NCBI RefSeq assembly: GCF_039543505.1
Contig: NZ_BAABJW010000001.1
Coordinates: forward strand, 1,144,452 to 1,208,451
Length of the DNA stretch: 64,000 nucleotides
Reading direction: 5' to 3'
Origin: Litoribaculum gwangyangense
Lineage (GTDB): Bacteria > Bacteroidota > Bacteroidia > Flavobacteriales > Flavobacteriaceae
The translations under genes were made by a program, and so were the position numbers. The notes beneath the pieces were generated by a model. That model did no database searches. It was not told the origin of the DNA and was given only the letters and a program-made list of their open reading frames with translations. Below, piece after piece: positions 53,185 through 62,329 of this stretch. The first letter of the stretch is position 1, and each line of letters opens with the position of its first letter.

Positions 53185-54531
53185 ATGAAATTTATAGAAT
53201 CAATAAAGAATGTTTGGAAAATAGAAGAACTAAGAAACAGAATCATAGTAACTTTGAGTCTGTTATTAGTTTATCGTTTTGGTGCTCAAGTAGTGTTACC
53301 GGGTATTGATGCGGCCCAATTAGGAGGTTTAGCAGACAGTACAGATGGAGGTATATTAGGTTTACTTAATGCCTTTACTGGTGGAGCTTTTGCAAATGCT
53401 TCGGTATTTGCTTTGGGTATCATGCCATACATTTCAGCTTCTATTGTAGTTCAATTAATGGGCATAGCTATTCCATATTTGCAAAAATTGCAAAAAGAAG
53501 GTGCTAGTGGGCAAAAGAAAATCAATCAAATAACTCGTTGGTTAACCATAGCAATTTGTTTGTTACAAGCTCCTGGATATTTAGCTAGTTTACCAGCTTT
53601 AGGAATTCCACAAAGTGCCTTTTTATTGGGAACAGGACCCTTATTCTATTTCTCATCAGTAACCATATTAGTAACTGGTTGTATTTTCGCGATGTGGTTA
53701 GGGGAAAAAATTACTGATAAAGGCATAGGTAACGGTATTTCATTGTTAATTATGGTTGGTATTATAGCAACCTTACCTCAGTCTTTTTTGCAAAATGCTG
53801 CGACTAGATTGGAAGGCAACAACGTGATGTTAATCCTTTTCGAATTGGTGATTTGGTTTGTAATAATACTCGCTTCAATTATGTTGGTGATGGGTGTTAG
53901 GAAAATTGCTGTGCAATACGCAAGAAGAACAGCTTCGGGTGGATACGAAAAAAGCGCGATGGCGGGCTCAAGGCAATATATACCACTAAAATTAAATGCC
54001 TCTGGTGTAATGCCAATCATATTTGCACAAGCTATTATGTTTGTACCAAGTTTAATTGGGGGTTCTTCATTTTTAAAAGAAACGAGTGTAGGTGCTTGGA
54101 TGCAAACTAACTATTCAGATATGTTTGGGTTTTGGTATAATTTAACATTTGCACTTTTAATTATAGTATTCACATACTTTTACACTGCGATTACTGTACC
54201 AACAAATAAAATGGCTGACGATTTAAAGCGAAGTGGCGGTTTTATTCCTGGTATTCGACCAGGCTCTGAAACTTCCGAATATTTAGATAAAATAATGTCT
54301 CAAATAACCTTACCAGGGTCTATATTTTTAGCACTTATAGCTGTGTTCCCAGCATTTATAGTTAAACTTATGGGCGTTCAACAAGGATGGGCTTTATTTT
54401 TCGGAGGAACCTCACTATTAATTATGGTTGGAGTTGCTATTGATACTATGCAGCAAATAAATTCGTATTTGTTGAACAGACACTATGATGGTTTGATGAA
54501 GACTGGTAAAAATAGAAAAGCAGTAGCTTAA
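53185..54531 (+). CDS. secY: Protein translocase subunit SecY
   Basis: 448 residues with ten membrane segments, the channel of the Sec translocon in the inner membrane. Recognised by ELRNRIIVTLSLLLVYRFGA in TM1, the plug-side LLNAFTGGAFANASVFALGI, GIGNGISLLIMVGII (TM5 region) and FIPGIRPGSETSEYLDKI. map and adk, which follow secY in many bacteria, are absent; infA follows directly. Confidence 0.98.
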   Translation: MKFIESIKNVWKIEELRNRIIVTLSLLLVYRFGAQVVLPGIDAAQLGGLADSTDGGILGLLNAFTGGAFANASVFALGIMPYISASIVVQLMGIAIPYLQKLQKEGASGQKKINQITRWLTIAICLLQAPGYLASLPALGIPQSAFLLGTGPLFYFSSVTILVTGCIFAMWLGEKITDKGIGNGISLLIMVGIIATLPQSFLQNAATRLEGNNVMLILFELVIWFVIILASIMLVMGVRKIAVQYARRTASGGYEKSAMAGSRQYIPLKLNASGVMPIIFAQAIMFVPSLIGGSSFLKETSVGAWMQTNYSDMFGFWYNLTFALLIIVFTYFYTAITVPTNKMADDLKRSGGFIPGIRPGSETSEYLDKIMSQITLPGSIFLALIAVFPAFIVKLMGVQQGWALFFGGTSLLIMVGVAIDTMQQINSYLLNRHYDGLMKTGKNRKAVA

Positions 54532-54541
54532 AATTTATACT

Positions 54542-54757
54542 ATGGCAAAACAAGCAGCAATAGAACAAGACGGAACAATAATAGAAGCATTATCTAATGC
54601 CATGTTTCGTGTAGAATTAGAAAACGGTCACATTGTGACAGCACATATTTCTGGTAAAATGCGTATGCATTATATAAAATTATTACCGGGTGATAAAGTG
54701 AAATTAGAAATGAGTCCTTACGATTTATCTAAGGCTCGCATAACTTATAGATACTAA
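54542..54757 (+). CDS. infA: Translation initiation factor IF-1
   Basis: 71-residue OB-fold factor that occupies the A site during initiation. Recognised by AAIEQDGTIIEALSNAMFRV and ISGKMRMHYIKLLPGDKVKL. Lies between secY and rpmJ with gaps of 10 and 4 bp. Confidence 0.97.
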   Translation: MAKQAAIEQDGTIIEALSNAMFRVELENGHIVTAHISGKMRMHYIKLLPGDKVKLEMSPYDLSKARITYRY

Positions 54758-54761
54758 TACG

Positions 54762-54878
54762 ATGAAAGTAAGAGCTTCAGTTAAAAAAAGAAGTGCAGAT
54801 TGTAAAATCGTGCGTAGAAAAGGTAGACTTTACGTGATAAACAAAAAGAATCCTAGATTTAAACAAAGACAAGGGTAA
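54762..54878 (+). CDS. rpmJ: 50S ribosomal protein L36, zinc-free form
   Basis: A 38-residue gene found by reading the infA-rpsM gap: MKVRASVKKRSADCKIVRRK, then GRLYVINKKNPRFKQRQG. Of the four zinc ligands of typical L36 (Cys11, Cys14, Cys27, His33), only Cys14 remains (the others are Ser, Asn and Phe), so it should not bind zinc. This variant is common in Bacteroidetes. Confidence 0.97.
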   Translation: MKVRASVKKRSADCKIVRRKGRLYVINKKNPRFKQRQG

Positions 54879-54880
54879 TT

Positions 54881-55255
54881 ATGGCAAGAATTGCAGGTGT
54901 AGACATACCAAAAAACAAAAGAGGAGTAATCTCTCTAACCTATATCTATGGAATAGGTAAAAGTAGAGCTAAAGAGATTTTAGCATCAGCTAAAGTAGAT
55001 GAAAGTACAAAAGTTCAAGATTGGACAGATGACGAAATCAGTAACATTCGTGAGGCTGTAGGATCTTTTACAATCGAAGGTGAATTACGTTCTGAAACGC
55101 AATTAAACATTAAGCGATTAATGGATATTGGATGTTACAGAGGTATTCGTCATAGATCTGGACTTCCTTTAAGAGGACAGCGTACTAAAAACAACTCTAG
55201 AACCAGAAAAGGTAGAAGAAAAACGGTTGCTAACAAGAAAAAAGCAACTAAATAA
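54881..55255 (+). CDS. rpsM: 30S ribosomal protein S13
   Basis: 124 residues, forms the bridge to L5 in the 50S subunit. Recognised by MARIAGVDIPKNKRGVISLT, YGIGKSRAKEIL and CYRGIRHRSGLPLRGQRTKN. A 105-nt spacer follows, in contrast to the 2-bp gap before it. Confidence 0.98.
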   Translation: MARIAGVDIPKNKRGVISLTYIYGIGKSRAKEILASAKVDESTKVQDWTDDEISNIREAVGSFTIEGELRSETQLNIKRLMDIGCYRGIRHRSGLPLRGQRTKNNSRTRKGRRKTVANKKKATK

Positions 55256-55360
55256 TTAATTAGTCTTTAGTAATTAGACGTTGGAAGGAATCTGTTTGAG
55301 ATTATAAAAGGTTTAGGATTCTAGCGACTATCAACTAACAACTGAAAACTATATAATAAT

Positions 55361-55753
55361 ATGGCAAAAACAAATACAAAGAGTACTAAAAAACGTAAAG
55401 TTATTGTAGACTCTGTAGGAGAAGCGCATGTAAATGCTTCTTTTAACAACATCATTATTTCACTTACCAATAAAAAAGGAGATGTCATTTCATGGTCTTC
55501 GGCTGGTAAAATGGGATTTAGAGGTTCTAAGAAAAATACCCCTTATGCTGCACAATTAGCTGCTGAAGATGCTTCTGCAGTTGCCTTGGAAGCTGGCTTA
55601 AAAAAGGTAAAAGTGTATGTTAAAGGACCAGGAAATGGTAGAGAATCTGCTATTCGTTCTATACATAATGCGGGTATTGAGGTGACTGAAATCATTGATG
55701 TGACTCCATTACCTCACAATGGATGTCGTCCTCCAAAACGAAGAAGAGTATAA
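55361..55753 (+). CDS. rpsK: 30S ribosomal protein S11
   Basis: 130 residues, on the 30S platform near the mRNA exit. Recognised by GEAHVNASFNNIIISLTNKK, GFRGSKKNTPYAAQLAAEDA and the C-terminal TPLPHNGCRPPKRRRV. Followed by a 156-nt spacer. Confidence 0.98.
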   Translation: MAKTNTKSTKKRKVIVDSVGEAHVNASFNNIIISLTNKKGDVISWSSAGKMGFRGSKKNTPYAAQLAAEDASAVALEAGLKKVKVYVKGPGNGRESAIRSIHNAGIEVTEIIDVTPLPHNGCRPPKRRRV

Positions 55754-55909
55754 TCATTTTGGAATGACGGTTTACGGTTTTAGAAATTTAAACGTGAACT
55801 AGCAATAAAAAATTATAAATTAATTAACAAGTATCAACAAGAGATCAACGATTATCGAAGGATAAGATTAAGACCTTAATTCATAATCACTCTTAAAAAC
55901 AAATTTAAA

Positions 55910-56515
55910 ATGGCAAGATATACTGGTCCTAAAACTAAAATAGCCCGAAAATTCGGTGAAGCTATTTTTGGAGATGATAAATCTTTTGAAAAAAGAAATT
56001 ATCCTCCAGGTCAACACGGAAACGCTAGACGTCGTGGAAAAAAATCGGAATATGCAATTCAATTACAAGAAAAGCAAAAAGCAAAATATACTTACGGTAT
56101 ATTAGAGCGTCAATTCAGAAACTTATTTAAAAGTGCAAGAGCTGCTCAAGGTATTACAGGTGAAGTTTTATTACAACTTTGCGAGTCTAGATTAGATAAT
56201 GTAGTCTTTAGAATGGGTATCGCTCCTACAAGAAGTGCGGCTAGACAATTGGTTTCTCACAGACATATTACTGTTAATGGAGAATTAGTTAATATTCCAT
56301 CTTACTCTTTAAAAGCTGGTGATGTAGTTGCAGTAAGAGAAAAATCAAAATCACTGGAGGCTATTGATAGATCGCTTTCAAATTCAAGTCATGTTTATGA
56401 GTGGATTACTTGGAATGATGATACAAAACAAGGAACGTATGTTTCTGTTCCTGCAAGAATTCAAATTCCAGAAAACATAAACGAGCAATTCATCGTCGAA
56501 TTATATTCTAAATAA
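55910..56515 (+). CDS. rpsD: 30S ribosomal protein S4
   Basis: 201 residues, primary 16S binder that controls the alpha operon in E. coli. The N-terminal zinc cysteines of some S4 proteins are missing. The S4 RNA-binding domain is SRLDNVVFRMGIAPTRSAAR to HRHITVNGELVNIPSY (about residues 93-145). No S4-binding pseudoknot is provable by eye in the 156-nt spacer upstream. Confidence 0.97.
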   Translation: MARYTGPKTKIARKFGEAIFGDDKSFEKRNYPPGQHGNARRRGKKSEYAIQLQEKQKAKYTYGILERQFRNLFKSARAAQGITGEVLLQLCESRLDNVVFRMGIAPTRSAARQLVSHRHITVNGELVNIPSYSLKAGDVVAVREKSKSLEAIDRSLSNSSHVYEWITWNDDTKQGTYVSVPARIQIPENINEQFIVELYSK

Positions 56516-56610
56516 TAAATTATTAATATTGGAATTTGGCCAAAGGGTTTATAAGTACTTCTTCAAACTTTTAAACCGCGCAACCAAATAACAATTAAAA
56601 AGAAGAAAAA

Positions 56611-57603
56611 ATGGCAGTATTTAATTTTCAAAAGCCTGATAAAGTAATCATGATTGATTCTACTGATTTCGAAGGGAAATTCGAATTCAGACCTTTAGAA
56701 CCTGGTTACGGATTAACAGTAGGTAATGCGTTAAGAAGAGTTTTATTATCTTCTCTAGAAGGTTTTGCAATCACATCAGTTAGAATAGAGGGTGTTGATC
56801 ATGAGTTTTCAGCAATTGCTGGTGTAGTGGAAGATGTTACAGAAATCATCTTAAATTTAAAGCAAGTACGTTTTAAAAGACAAATTGAAGATATTGATAA
56901 CGAATCAATTTCTATTTCAATTTCTGGTCAAGAACGCATTACAGCCGGAGATTTTCAAAAATTTATTTCAGGATTTCAAGTATTAAATACAGAATTGGTA
57001 ATCTGTAATTTAGATCCTAAAGTTAATTTAAACATGGAAATTACCATTGAAAAAGGTAGAGGATATGTTCCTGCAGAAGAAAATAAAAAACCTGCTGCTC
57101 CAATAGGCACTATTTTTACTGATTCAATTTATACTCCTATAAAAAATGTTAAGTATAGTATTGAAAACTATCGTGTAGAGCAAAAAACTGACTATGAAAA
57201 ATTAGTTTTTGAAATCATCACAGATGGGTCGATTACTCCACAAGATGCGTTAACAGAAGCTGCTAAAACGTTAATTCACCACTTCATGTTATTCTCTGAT
57301 GAGCGTATCACTTTAGAAGCTGATGAAATAGCGCAAACTGAGACTTATGATGAAGAGTCACTTCACATGAGACAGTTGCTAAAAACTAAATTAATTGATA
57401 TGGACTTATCCGTTCGTGCTCTTAATTGTTTAAAAGCTGCAGAAGTTGATACTTTAGGAGACTTAGTATCATTCAATAAAAATGATTTAATGAAATTCAG
57501 AAACTTTGGTAAAAAATCATTAACAGAGCTTGAAGAGCTTGTAAATGTTAAAGGTTTGAACTTTGGTATGGATTTAAGTAAATACAAATTAGATAAAGAT
57601 TAA
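56611..57603 (+). CDS. rpoA: RNA polymerase subunit alpha
   Basis: 330 residues. The N-terminal dimerisation domain contains EPGYGLTVGNALRRVLLSSL (about residues 31-50), which assembles beta and beta-prime. The C-terminal domain (about 255-330) carries the DNA-contact helices LSVRALNCLKAAEVDTLGDL and FRNFGKKSLTELEELV. Last but one gene in the alpha cluster. Confidence 0.98.
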   Translation: MAVFNFQKPDKVIMIDSTDFEGKFEFRPLEPGYGLTVGNALRRVLLSSLEGFAITSVRIEGVDHEFSAIAGVVEDVTEIILNLKQVRFKRQIEDIDNESISISISGQERITAGDFQKFISGFQVLNTELVICNLDPKVNLNMEITIEKGRGYVPAEENKKPAAPIGTIFTDSIYTPIKNVKYSIENYRVEQKTDYEKLVFEIITDGSITPQDALTEAAKTLIHHFMLFSDERITLEADEIAQTETYDEESLHMRQLLKTKLIDMDLSVRALNCLKAAEVDTLGDLVSFNKNDLMKFRNFGKKSLTELEELVNVKGLNFGMDLSKYKLDKD

Positions 57604-57662
57604 TTAATCATATTTTGCTCCTCGTTATTCGAGTTTGGTAGCAAGATGATAAAACAAAGGTC

Positions 57663-58139
57663 ATGAGACACGGAAAAAAAATAAACCACTTAGGTAGAAA
57701 AACTGCTCATAGAAAATCTATGTTAGCGAATATGGCATGTTCTTTAATAGAGCACAAGCGAATTAACACAACCGTTGCTAAAGCAAAAGCTTTAAAACAA
57801 TTTGTTGAGCCGATGATTACCAAATCAAAAGAAGATACTACACATAACAGACGTATTGTGATGTCTCGTCTTAGACAAAAAGAAGCCGTTGCCGAATTAT
57901 TTAGAGATGTAGCTGCCAAAGTTGGAGATAGACCGGGAGGATATACTAGAATTATTAAACTAGGAAATCGTTTAGGTGATAATGCAGATATGGCTATGAT
58001 TGAACTTGTTGATTACAACGAAATTTACAATGCAGATAAAGCCAAGAAGAAAACAACTAGAAGAAGTAGAAGAGGAGGCTCGAAACCTGCCGCTGCTGCT
58101 CCGGTGGCAGAAACCAAAGCTTCAAACGAAGAAGAATAA
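57663..58139 (+). CDS. rplQ: 50S ribosomal protein L17
   Basis: 158 residues. Recognised by MRHGKKINHLGRKTAHRKSM and RINTTVAKAKALKQFVEPMI. The core ends near residue 120; beyond it lies a basic and then Ala/Glu-rich tail (KPAAAAPVAETKASNEEE) typical of Bacteroidetes. The final gene of the long ribosomal operon, followed by a terminator. Confidence 0.97.
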   Translation: MRHGKKINHLGRKTAHRKSMLANMACSLIEHKRINTTVAKAKALKQFVEPMITKSKEDTTHNRRIVMSRLRQKEAVAELFRDVAAKVGDRPGGYTRIIKLGNRLGDNADMAMIELVDYNEIYNADKAKKKTTRRSRRGGSKPAAAAPVAETKASNEEE

Positions 58140-58162
58140 ATGTTAATAAGCATTTGAAATAT

Positions 58163-58196
58163 AAAGGATAAACTATTTTAGTTTATCCTTTTTTTT
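58163..58196 (+). terminator. Intrinsic terminator of the ribosomal operon
   Basis: AAAGGATAAACTA (58163-58175) pairs with TAGTTTATCCTTT around a 3-nt loop and is followed by a T-run. It lies about 25 bp after the rplQ stop. Confidence 0.88.
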
Positions 58197-58218
58197 ATGC
58201 AATTTTGTAAAACCTTTT

Positions 58219-58236
58219 TTCTCACCTTGGTGAGAA
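58219..58236 (+). other. Palindrome in the carA leader
   Basis: TTCTCACC-TT-GGTGAGAA is a perfect 8-bp inverted repeat 17 bp before the carA start. It could be a repressor site in DNA or a small hairpin in the RNA; the sequence cannot tell them apart. Confidence 0.4.
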
Positions 58237-58252
58237 TCTCATAAAAATCAGA

Positions 58253-59356
58253 ATGAAATATAAAAAGAGACAAAAAGCCATTATTCTTCTTGCAGATGGC
58301 ACTATTTTTTACGGCAAAGCGGTTGGGAATAAACAAGGAACGGCATTTGGTGAGGTATGCTTTAATACGGGAATGACAGGATATCAAGAGATTTTTACAG
58401 ATCCATCTTATTATGGTCAATTAATGGTAGCTACCAATGCACATATTGGAAATTATGGTGTTAATGCAGATGAGGTTGAATCTGATTCAGTAAAAATAGC
58501 TGGACTTATAGTTAAAAACTTTAGCTATGAATATTCAAGGGATGCGGCCGATGATTCCTTAGAGAATTTCTTAGATAAAAATAACCTCTTTGCTATTTCG
58601 GACGTTGATACGAGAGCTCTAGTTAGTTACATTAGAGATCATGGTGCCATGAATGCTGTTATATCTACAGAAGTAGATAATATTGAGGTCTTAAAATCGC
58701 AACTAGCAAAAGTTCCAAATATGGAGGGATTGGAGTTAGCCTCAAAAGTGTCAACAAAAGAGCCTTATTATTTTGGCGATGAAAATGCAACCTATAAAGT
58801 TGCTGCTTTAGATATTGGTATCAAAAAGAATATCTTAAGAAACATAGCAAAAAGAGATGCTTACATAAAAGTATTTCCATATAATTCAAAGTTTGAAGAT
58901 TTAGAAGCATTTAAACCTGACGGCTATTTTTTATCTAATGGTCCTGGAGATCCCGAACCTTTGGTGGAAGCTCAGCAGGTAGCTAAGGAAATTATAAAAA
59001 GAGATTTGCCTTTATTTGGAATTTGTTTAGGGCATCAAGTTATCGCCTTAGCAAATGGTGTTTCGACCTATAAAATGTATAATGGACATAGAGGTATTAA
59101 TCATCCAGTAAAAAACCTGAAAACAGGAAAAGGTGAAATAACCTCTCAAAATCATGGTTTTGCAGTAAATAGAGAGGAAGCAGAGGCTAATGCTGATTTA
59201 GAAATAACACATGTTCATTTAAATGATAATACAGTAGCAGGTTTGGCTATGAAAAGTAAAAACTGTTTTTCTGTGCAATATCATCCAGAAGCGAGTCCTG
59301 GTCCTCATGACTCGTCGTATTTATTTGATCAATTTATAGATAGCTTAAAGAAATAA
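58253..59356 (+). CDS. carA: Carbamoyl-phosphate synthase small subunit
   Basis: 367 residues. CarA supplies ammonia from glutamine to CarB for carbamoyl phosphate, used in pyrimidine and arginine synthesis in the cytoplasm. The N-terminal domain contains FNTGMTGYQEIFTDPSYYGQ. The class I amidotransferase domain has the nucleophile in GICLGHQVIALA (Cys about residue 259) and the catalytic His and Glu in QYHPEASPGPHDS (about 343). carB is not adjacent. It starts 114 bp after rplQ, beyond a terminator, so it has its own promoter. Confidence 0.96.
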   Translation: MKYKKRQKAIILLADGTIFYGKAVGNKQGTAFGEVCFNTGMTGYQEIFTDPSYYGQLMVATNAHIGNYGVNADEVESDSVKIAGLIVKNFSYEYSRDAADDSLENFLDKNNLFAISDVDTRALVSYIRDHGAMNAVISTEVDNIEVLKSQLAKVPNMEGLELASKVSTKEPYYFGDENATYKVAALDIGIKKNILRNIAKRDAYIKVFPYNSKFEDLEAFKPDGYFLSNGPGDPEPLVEAQQVAKEIIKRDLPLFGICLGHQVIALANGVSTYKMYNGHRGINHPVKNLKTGKGEITSQNHGFAVNREEAEANADLEITHVHLNDNTVAGLAMKSKNCFSVQYHPEASPGPHDSSYLFDQFIDSLKK

Positions 59357-59468
59357 GTTCTACCAACCCAATAAATTTAAGTTTTGTGTGGTTTTAATTA
59401 CTAAAACGTTATAGAGGGTAATTAGTTAATTTCTAGATAAACATCAGATAAAAAACAAGATTTAACCG

Positions 59469-59476
59469 TAAATTTG
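59469..59476 (+). promoter_or_regulatory. Likely -7 element of eno
   Basis: TAAATTTG fits TAnnTTTG exactly and lies 30 bp before the eno ATG. No TTTG is found at the -33 position, so the call rests on one element. Confidence 0.4.
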
Positions 59477-59506
59477 AATATATAAAAGTTTAAAAACAAA
59501 CCGATT

Positions 59507-60799
59507 ATGAGTATTATAATTAATATCCACGCAAGACAAATTTTAGATTCGAGAGGTAACCCTACTGTTGAAGTTGATGTAGAAACAGAAAACGGAGTTT
59601 TAGGTAGAGCTGCAGTACCCTCTGGAGCTTCAACAGGAGAACACGAAGCAGTAGAATTACGTGATGGAGGTAAAGCATATATGGGCAAAGGTGTTTTAAA
59701 GGCAGTTGATAATGTTAACTCTATTATAGCACAAGAACTATTGGGTGTTTCAGTATTTGAACAAAATTTAATCGATCAAATCATGATTGATTTAGATGGC
59801 ACAAAAAATAAATCAAAATTAGGAGCTAATGCTATATTAGGAGTGTCGTTGGCTGTAGCTAAAGCCGCTGCTAACGAATTGGGAATGCCTTTATATCGCT
59901 ATGTTGGGGGTGTTTCGGCAAATACACTTCCAGTTCCCATGATGAATATCATCAATGGTGGATCACACAGTGATGCACCCATAGCTTTTCAAGAGTTTAT
60001 GATTATGCCAGTAAAAGCCAAAAATTTCACGCACGCCATGCAAATGGGAACCGAGATTTTTCATAATTTAAAAAAAGTATTACACGATAGAAATTTAAGC
60101 ACAGCAGTAGGTGATGAGGGAGGTTTTGCTCCTACTTTAGCAGGCGGAACTGAAGATGCTATCGATTCTATTAAAATAGCTGTTGAAAAGGCTGGATATA
60201 AATTTGGAGACGAAATTATGATTGCTTTAGATTGTGCCTCTGCAGAATTTTATGTTAATGGTAAATATGATTATTCCAAATTTGAAGGTGAGACAGGTAA
60301 AGTTAGAACCTCTGCTGAACAGGCTGACTATTTAGCCGAATTATGTGCTAAATATCCTATCATATCTATAGAAGATGGTATGGATGAAAATGATTGGGAA
60401 GGTTGGAAATTACTAACAGAGAAAATTGGAAATAAGGTTCAATTAGTTGGAGATGATTTATTTGTAACTAATGTAGAACGCTTGTCTAGAGGTATAGACC
60501 AAGGAATTGCAAATTCTATTTTAATTAAAGTTAACCAAATTGGGTCTCTAACAGAAACGATTGCGGCTGTAAATATGGCTAAGAATGCGGGTTACACATC
60601 TGTTATGTCTCATCGTTCTGGTGAAACAGAAGATAATACTATTGCAGATTTGGCTGTAGCTTTGAATTGCGGTCAAATTAAAACAGGTTCTGCGTCACGT
60701 TCTGACCGTATGGCCAAATACAACCAATTGCTTCGTATTGAAGAAGAATTAGGGGAAGTAGCGTATTTTCCTCAGGAAAAGGCGTTTAAAATAAAATAA
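59507..60799 (+). CDS. eno: Enolase
   Basis: 430-residue glycolytic enzyme converting 2-phosphoglycerate to phosphoenolpyruvate. The N-terminal ARQILDSRGNPTVEVDVET, catalytic-loop PSGASTGEHEAVELRDG, GDEGGFAPTL (about residues 204-213), metal ligand region SIEDGMDENDW, VGDDLFVTN and SHRSGETEDNTIADLAVAL (about 367-385) are all intact. It is monocistronic, between a promoter and a terminator. Confidence 0.98.
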   Translation: MSIIINIHARQILDSRGNPTVEVDVETENGVLGRAAVPSGASTGEHEAVELRDGGKAYMGKGVLKAVDNVNSIIAQELLGVSVFEQNLIDQIMIDLDGTKNKSKLGANAILGVSLAVAKAAANELGMPLYRYVGGVSANTLPVPMMNIINGGSHSDAPIAFQEFMIMPVKAKNFTHAMQMGTEIFHNLKKVLHDRNLSTAVGDEGGFAPTLAGGTEDAIDSIKIAVEKAGYKFGDEIMIALDCASAEFYVNGKYDYSKFEGETGKVRTSAEQADYLAELCAKYPIISIEDGMDENDWEGWKLLTEKIGNKVQLVGDDLFVTNVERLSRGIDQGIANSILIKVNQIGSLTETIAAVNMAKNAGYTSVMSHRSGETEDNTIADLAVALNCGQIKTGSASRSDRMAKYNQLLRIEEELGEVAYFPQEKAFKIK

Positions 60800-60823
60800 A
60801 ATAAATAAAATACAGACCTTTTG

Positions 60824-60856
60824 AAAAAGCGATTATGGTTAATAATCGCTTTTTTA
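60824..60856 (+). terminator. Intrinsic terminator of eno
   Basis: AAAAAGCGATTAT (60824-60836) pairs perfectly with ATAATCGCTTTTT (60842-60854) around a 5-nt loop. The T-run is part of the stem's 3' arm. Confidence 0.88.
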
Positions 60857-60974
60857 TTTAGTATCAGTTTTAATAATTTTCTAATAGAGTAATTCATTAG
60901 TTATAATCTTTATAAATAGAGGTATATTTTGTAATTTAGCGTTCCGCAAAACAATATAAATTCATACAATTAAA

Positions 60975-62261
60975 ATGGCAAATACTGCTACTATAGAAAT
61001 TAACGGCGAAAAACACGAATTCCCTTTAGTAAAAGGCTCAGAAAATGAAGTTGCAATTGATATTTCTAATCTTCGGGCAACTACCAAAGGTGTGATAACT
61101 ATTGATGCTGGTTATAAAAACACAGGATCTTGTGAAAGTGCTATCACTTTTTTAGATGGTGAGAAAGGAATTTTAAGATATCGTGGATATTCTATCGAAG
61201 AACTGGCGGAAAAGGCTGATTTTTTGGAAGTTGCTTATCTTTTAATCTTTGGAGAACTTCCAACGAAGGCTCAAAGTGATAAATTTCACACAGATATTAA
61301 AGCGCAATCTATCGTAGATGAAGATGTGAAGAAAATATTAGATGCATTTCCAAAGTCAGCGCATCCCATGGGTGTCATTTCATCTTTAACAAGTGCCCTA
61401 ACCGCATTTAATCCTTCTTCCGTAAATGTTGATTCTGAGGAGGATATGTATAAGTCTGTGGTTAGAATTTTAGGTAAGTTTCCTGTTTTAGTCGCTTGGA
61501 CGCTTCGTAAAAAACAGGGTTTGCCGCTTGATTATGGTGACAATGAGCTAGGTTACGTTCAAAACATTTTGAAAATGATGTTTAGACAACCAAACGCTTG
61601 TTATGTCCAAAGTAAAATTTTAGTGGATGCATTGGATAAATTATTGATTTTGCATGCAGACCATGAACAAAATTGTTCGACATCAACTGTTAGGATTGTT
61701 GGCTCTTCACATGCTGGGCTTTTTGCTTCTATTTCTTCTGGTATTTCGGCCCTTTGGGGACCACTTCATGGTGGAGCAAACCAAGCAGTTCTAGAAATGT
61801 TGGAAGCTATTAAAGCTGATGGTGGCGACACCAAAAAATATATGGCAAAAGCAAAAGATAAAAATGATCCTTTCCGTTTAATGGGCTTTGGACACCGAGT
61901 ATATAAAAACTTTGATCCTCGAGCTAAAATCATTAAAAAAGCAGCAGATGAGGTTTTGGGCAACCTAGGTATTGAAGACCCAATTTTAGATATAGCTAAA
62001 GGACTTGAAAAAGAAGCTCTGGAAGATCCGTACTTTGTGGATAGAAAATTGTATCCAAATGTTGATTTTTACTCAGGAATTATTTACCGAGGTATGGGGA
62101 TACCTACCGATATGTTTACTGTCATGTTCGCTTTAGGACGTTTACCAGGATGGATTGCTCAGTGGCGTGAAATGCGTTTACGTAAAGAACCTATAGGTAG
62201 ACCAAGACAAATTTATATTGGAGAAACTGAAAGGAAATTTGTTCCGATAGATAAAAGATAG
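60975..62261 (+). CDS. gltA: Citrate synthase
   Basis: 428 residues, first enzyme of the TCA cycle, joining acetyl-CoA and oxaloacetate. The long form (type II) found in Gram-negatives. Catalytic segments are SSHAGLFASISSGISALWGP with LHGGANQAV (about residues 236-265) and MGFGHRVYKNFDPRAK (about 302-317), giving the conserved His residues; the Asp lies in the VDFYSGIIYRGMGIP region (about 360). It stands alone, followed by a terminator. Confidence 0.97.
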   Translation: MANTATIEINGEKHEFPLVKGSENEVAIDISNLRATTKGVITIDAGYKNTGSCESAITFLDGEKGILRYRGYSIEELAEKADFLEVAYLLIFGELPTKAQSDKFHTDIKAQSIVDEDVKKILDAFPKSAHPMGVISSLTSALTAFNPSSVNVDSEEDMYKSVVRILGKFPVLVAWTLRKKQGLPLDYGDNELGYVQNILKMMFRQPNACYVQSKILVDALDKLLILHADHEQNCSTSTVRIVGSSHAGLFASISSGISALWGPLHGGANQAVLEMLEAIKADGGDTKKYMAKAKDKNDPFRLMGFGHRVYKNFDPRAKIIKKAADEVLGNLGIEDPILDIAKGLEKEALEDPYFVDRKLYPNVDFYSGIIYRGMGIPTDMFTVMFALGRLPGWIAQWREMRLRKEPIGRPRQIYIGETERKFVPIDKR

Positions 62262-62284
62262 TTTAATATTTCATTAAAAATGAG

Positions 62285-62318
62285 AAGCTTCATAAGTTAT
62301 TACTTGTGAGGCTTTTTT
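62285..62318 (+). terminator. Intrinsic terminator of gltA
   Basis: AAGCTTCATAAGT pairs, with two G-U pairs, with ACTTGTGAGGCTT and is followed by TTTT. It overlaps the extended upstream frame of the next gene, which supports the later start at 62330. Confidence 0.75.
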
Positions 62319-62329
62319 ATATTTACAAC

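Noticed and set aside
54762..54878. Loss of zinc ligands in L36 as a sign of decay
   Set aside because: The gene is full length in its normal place, and zinc-free L36 is usual in Bacteroidetes.
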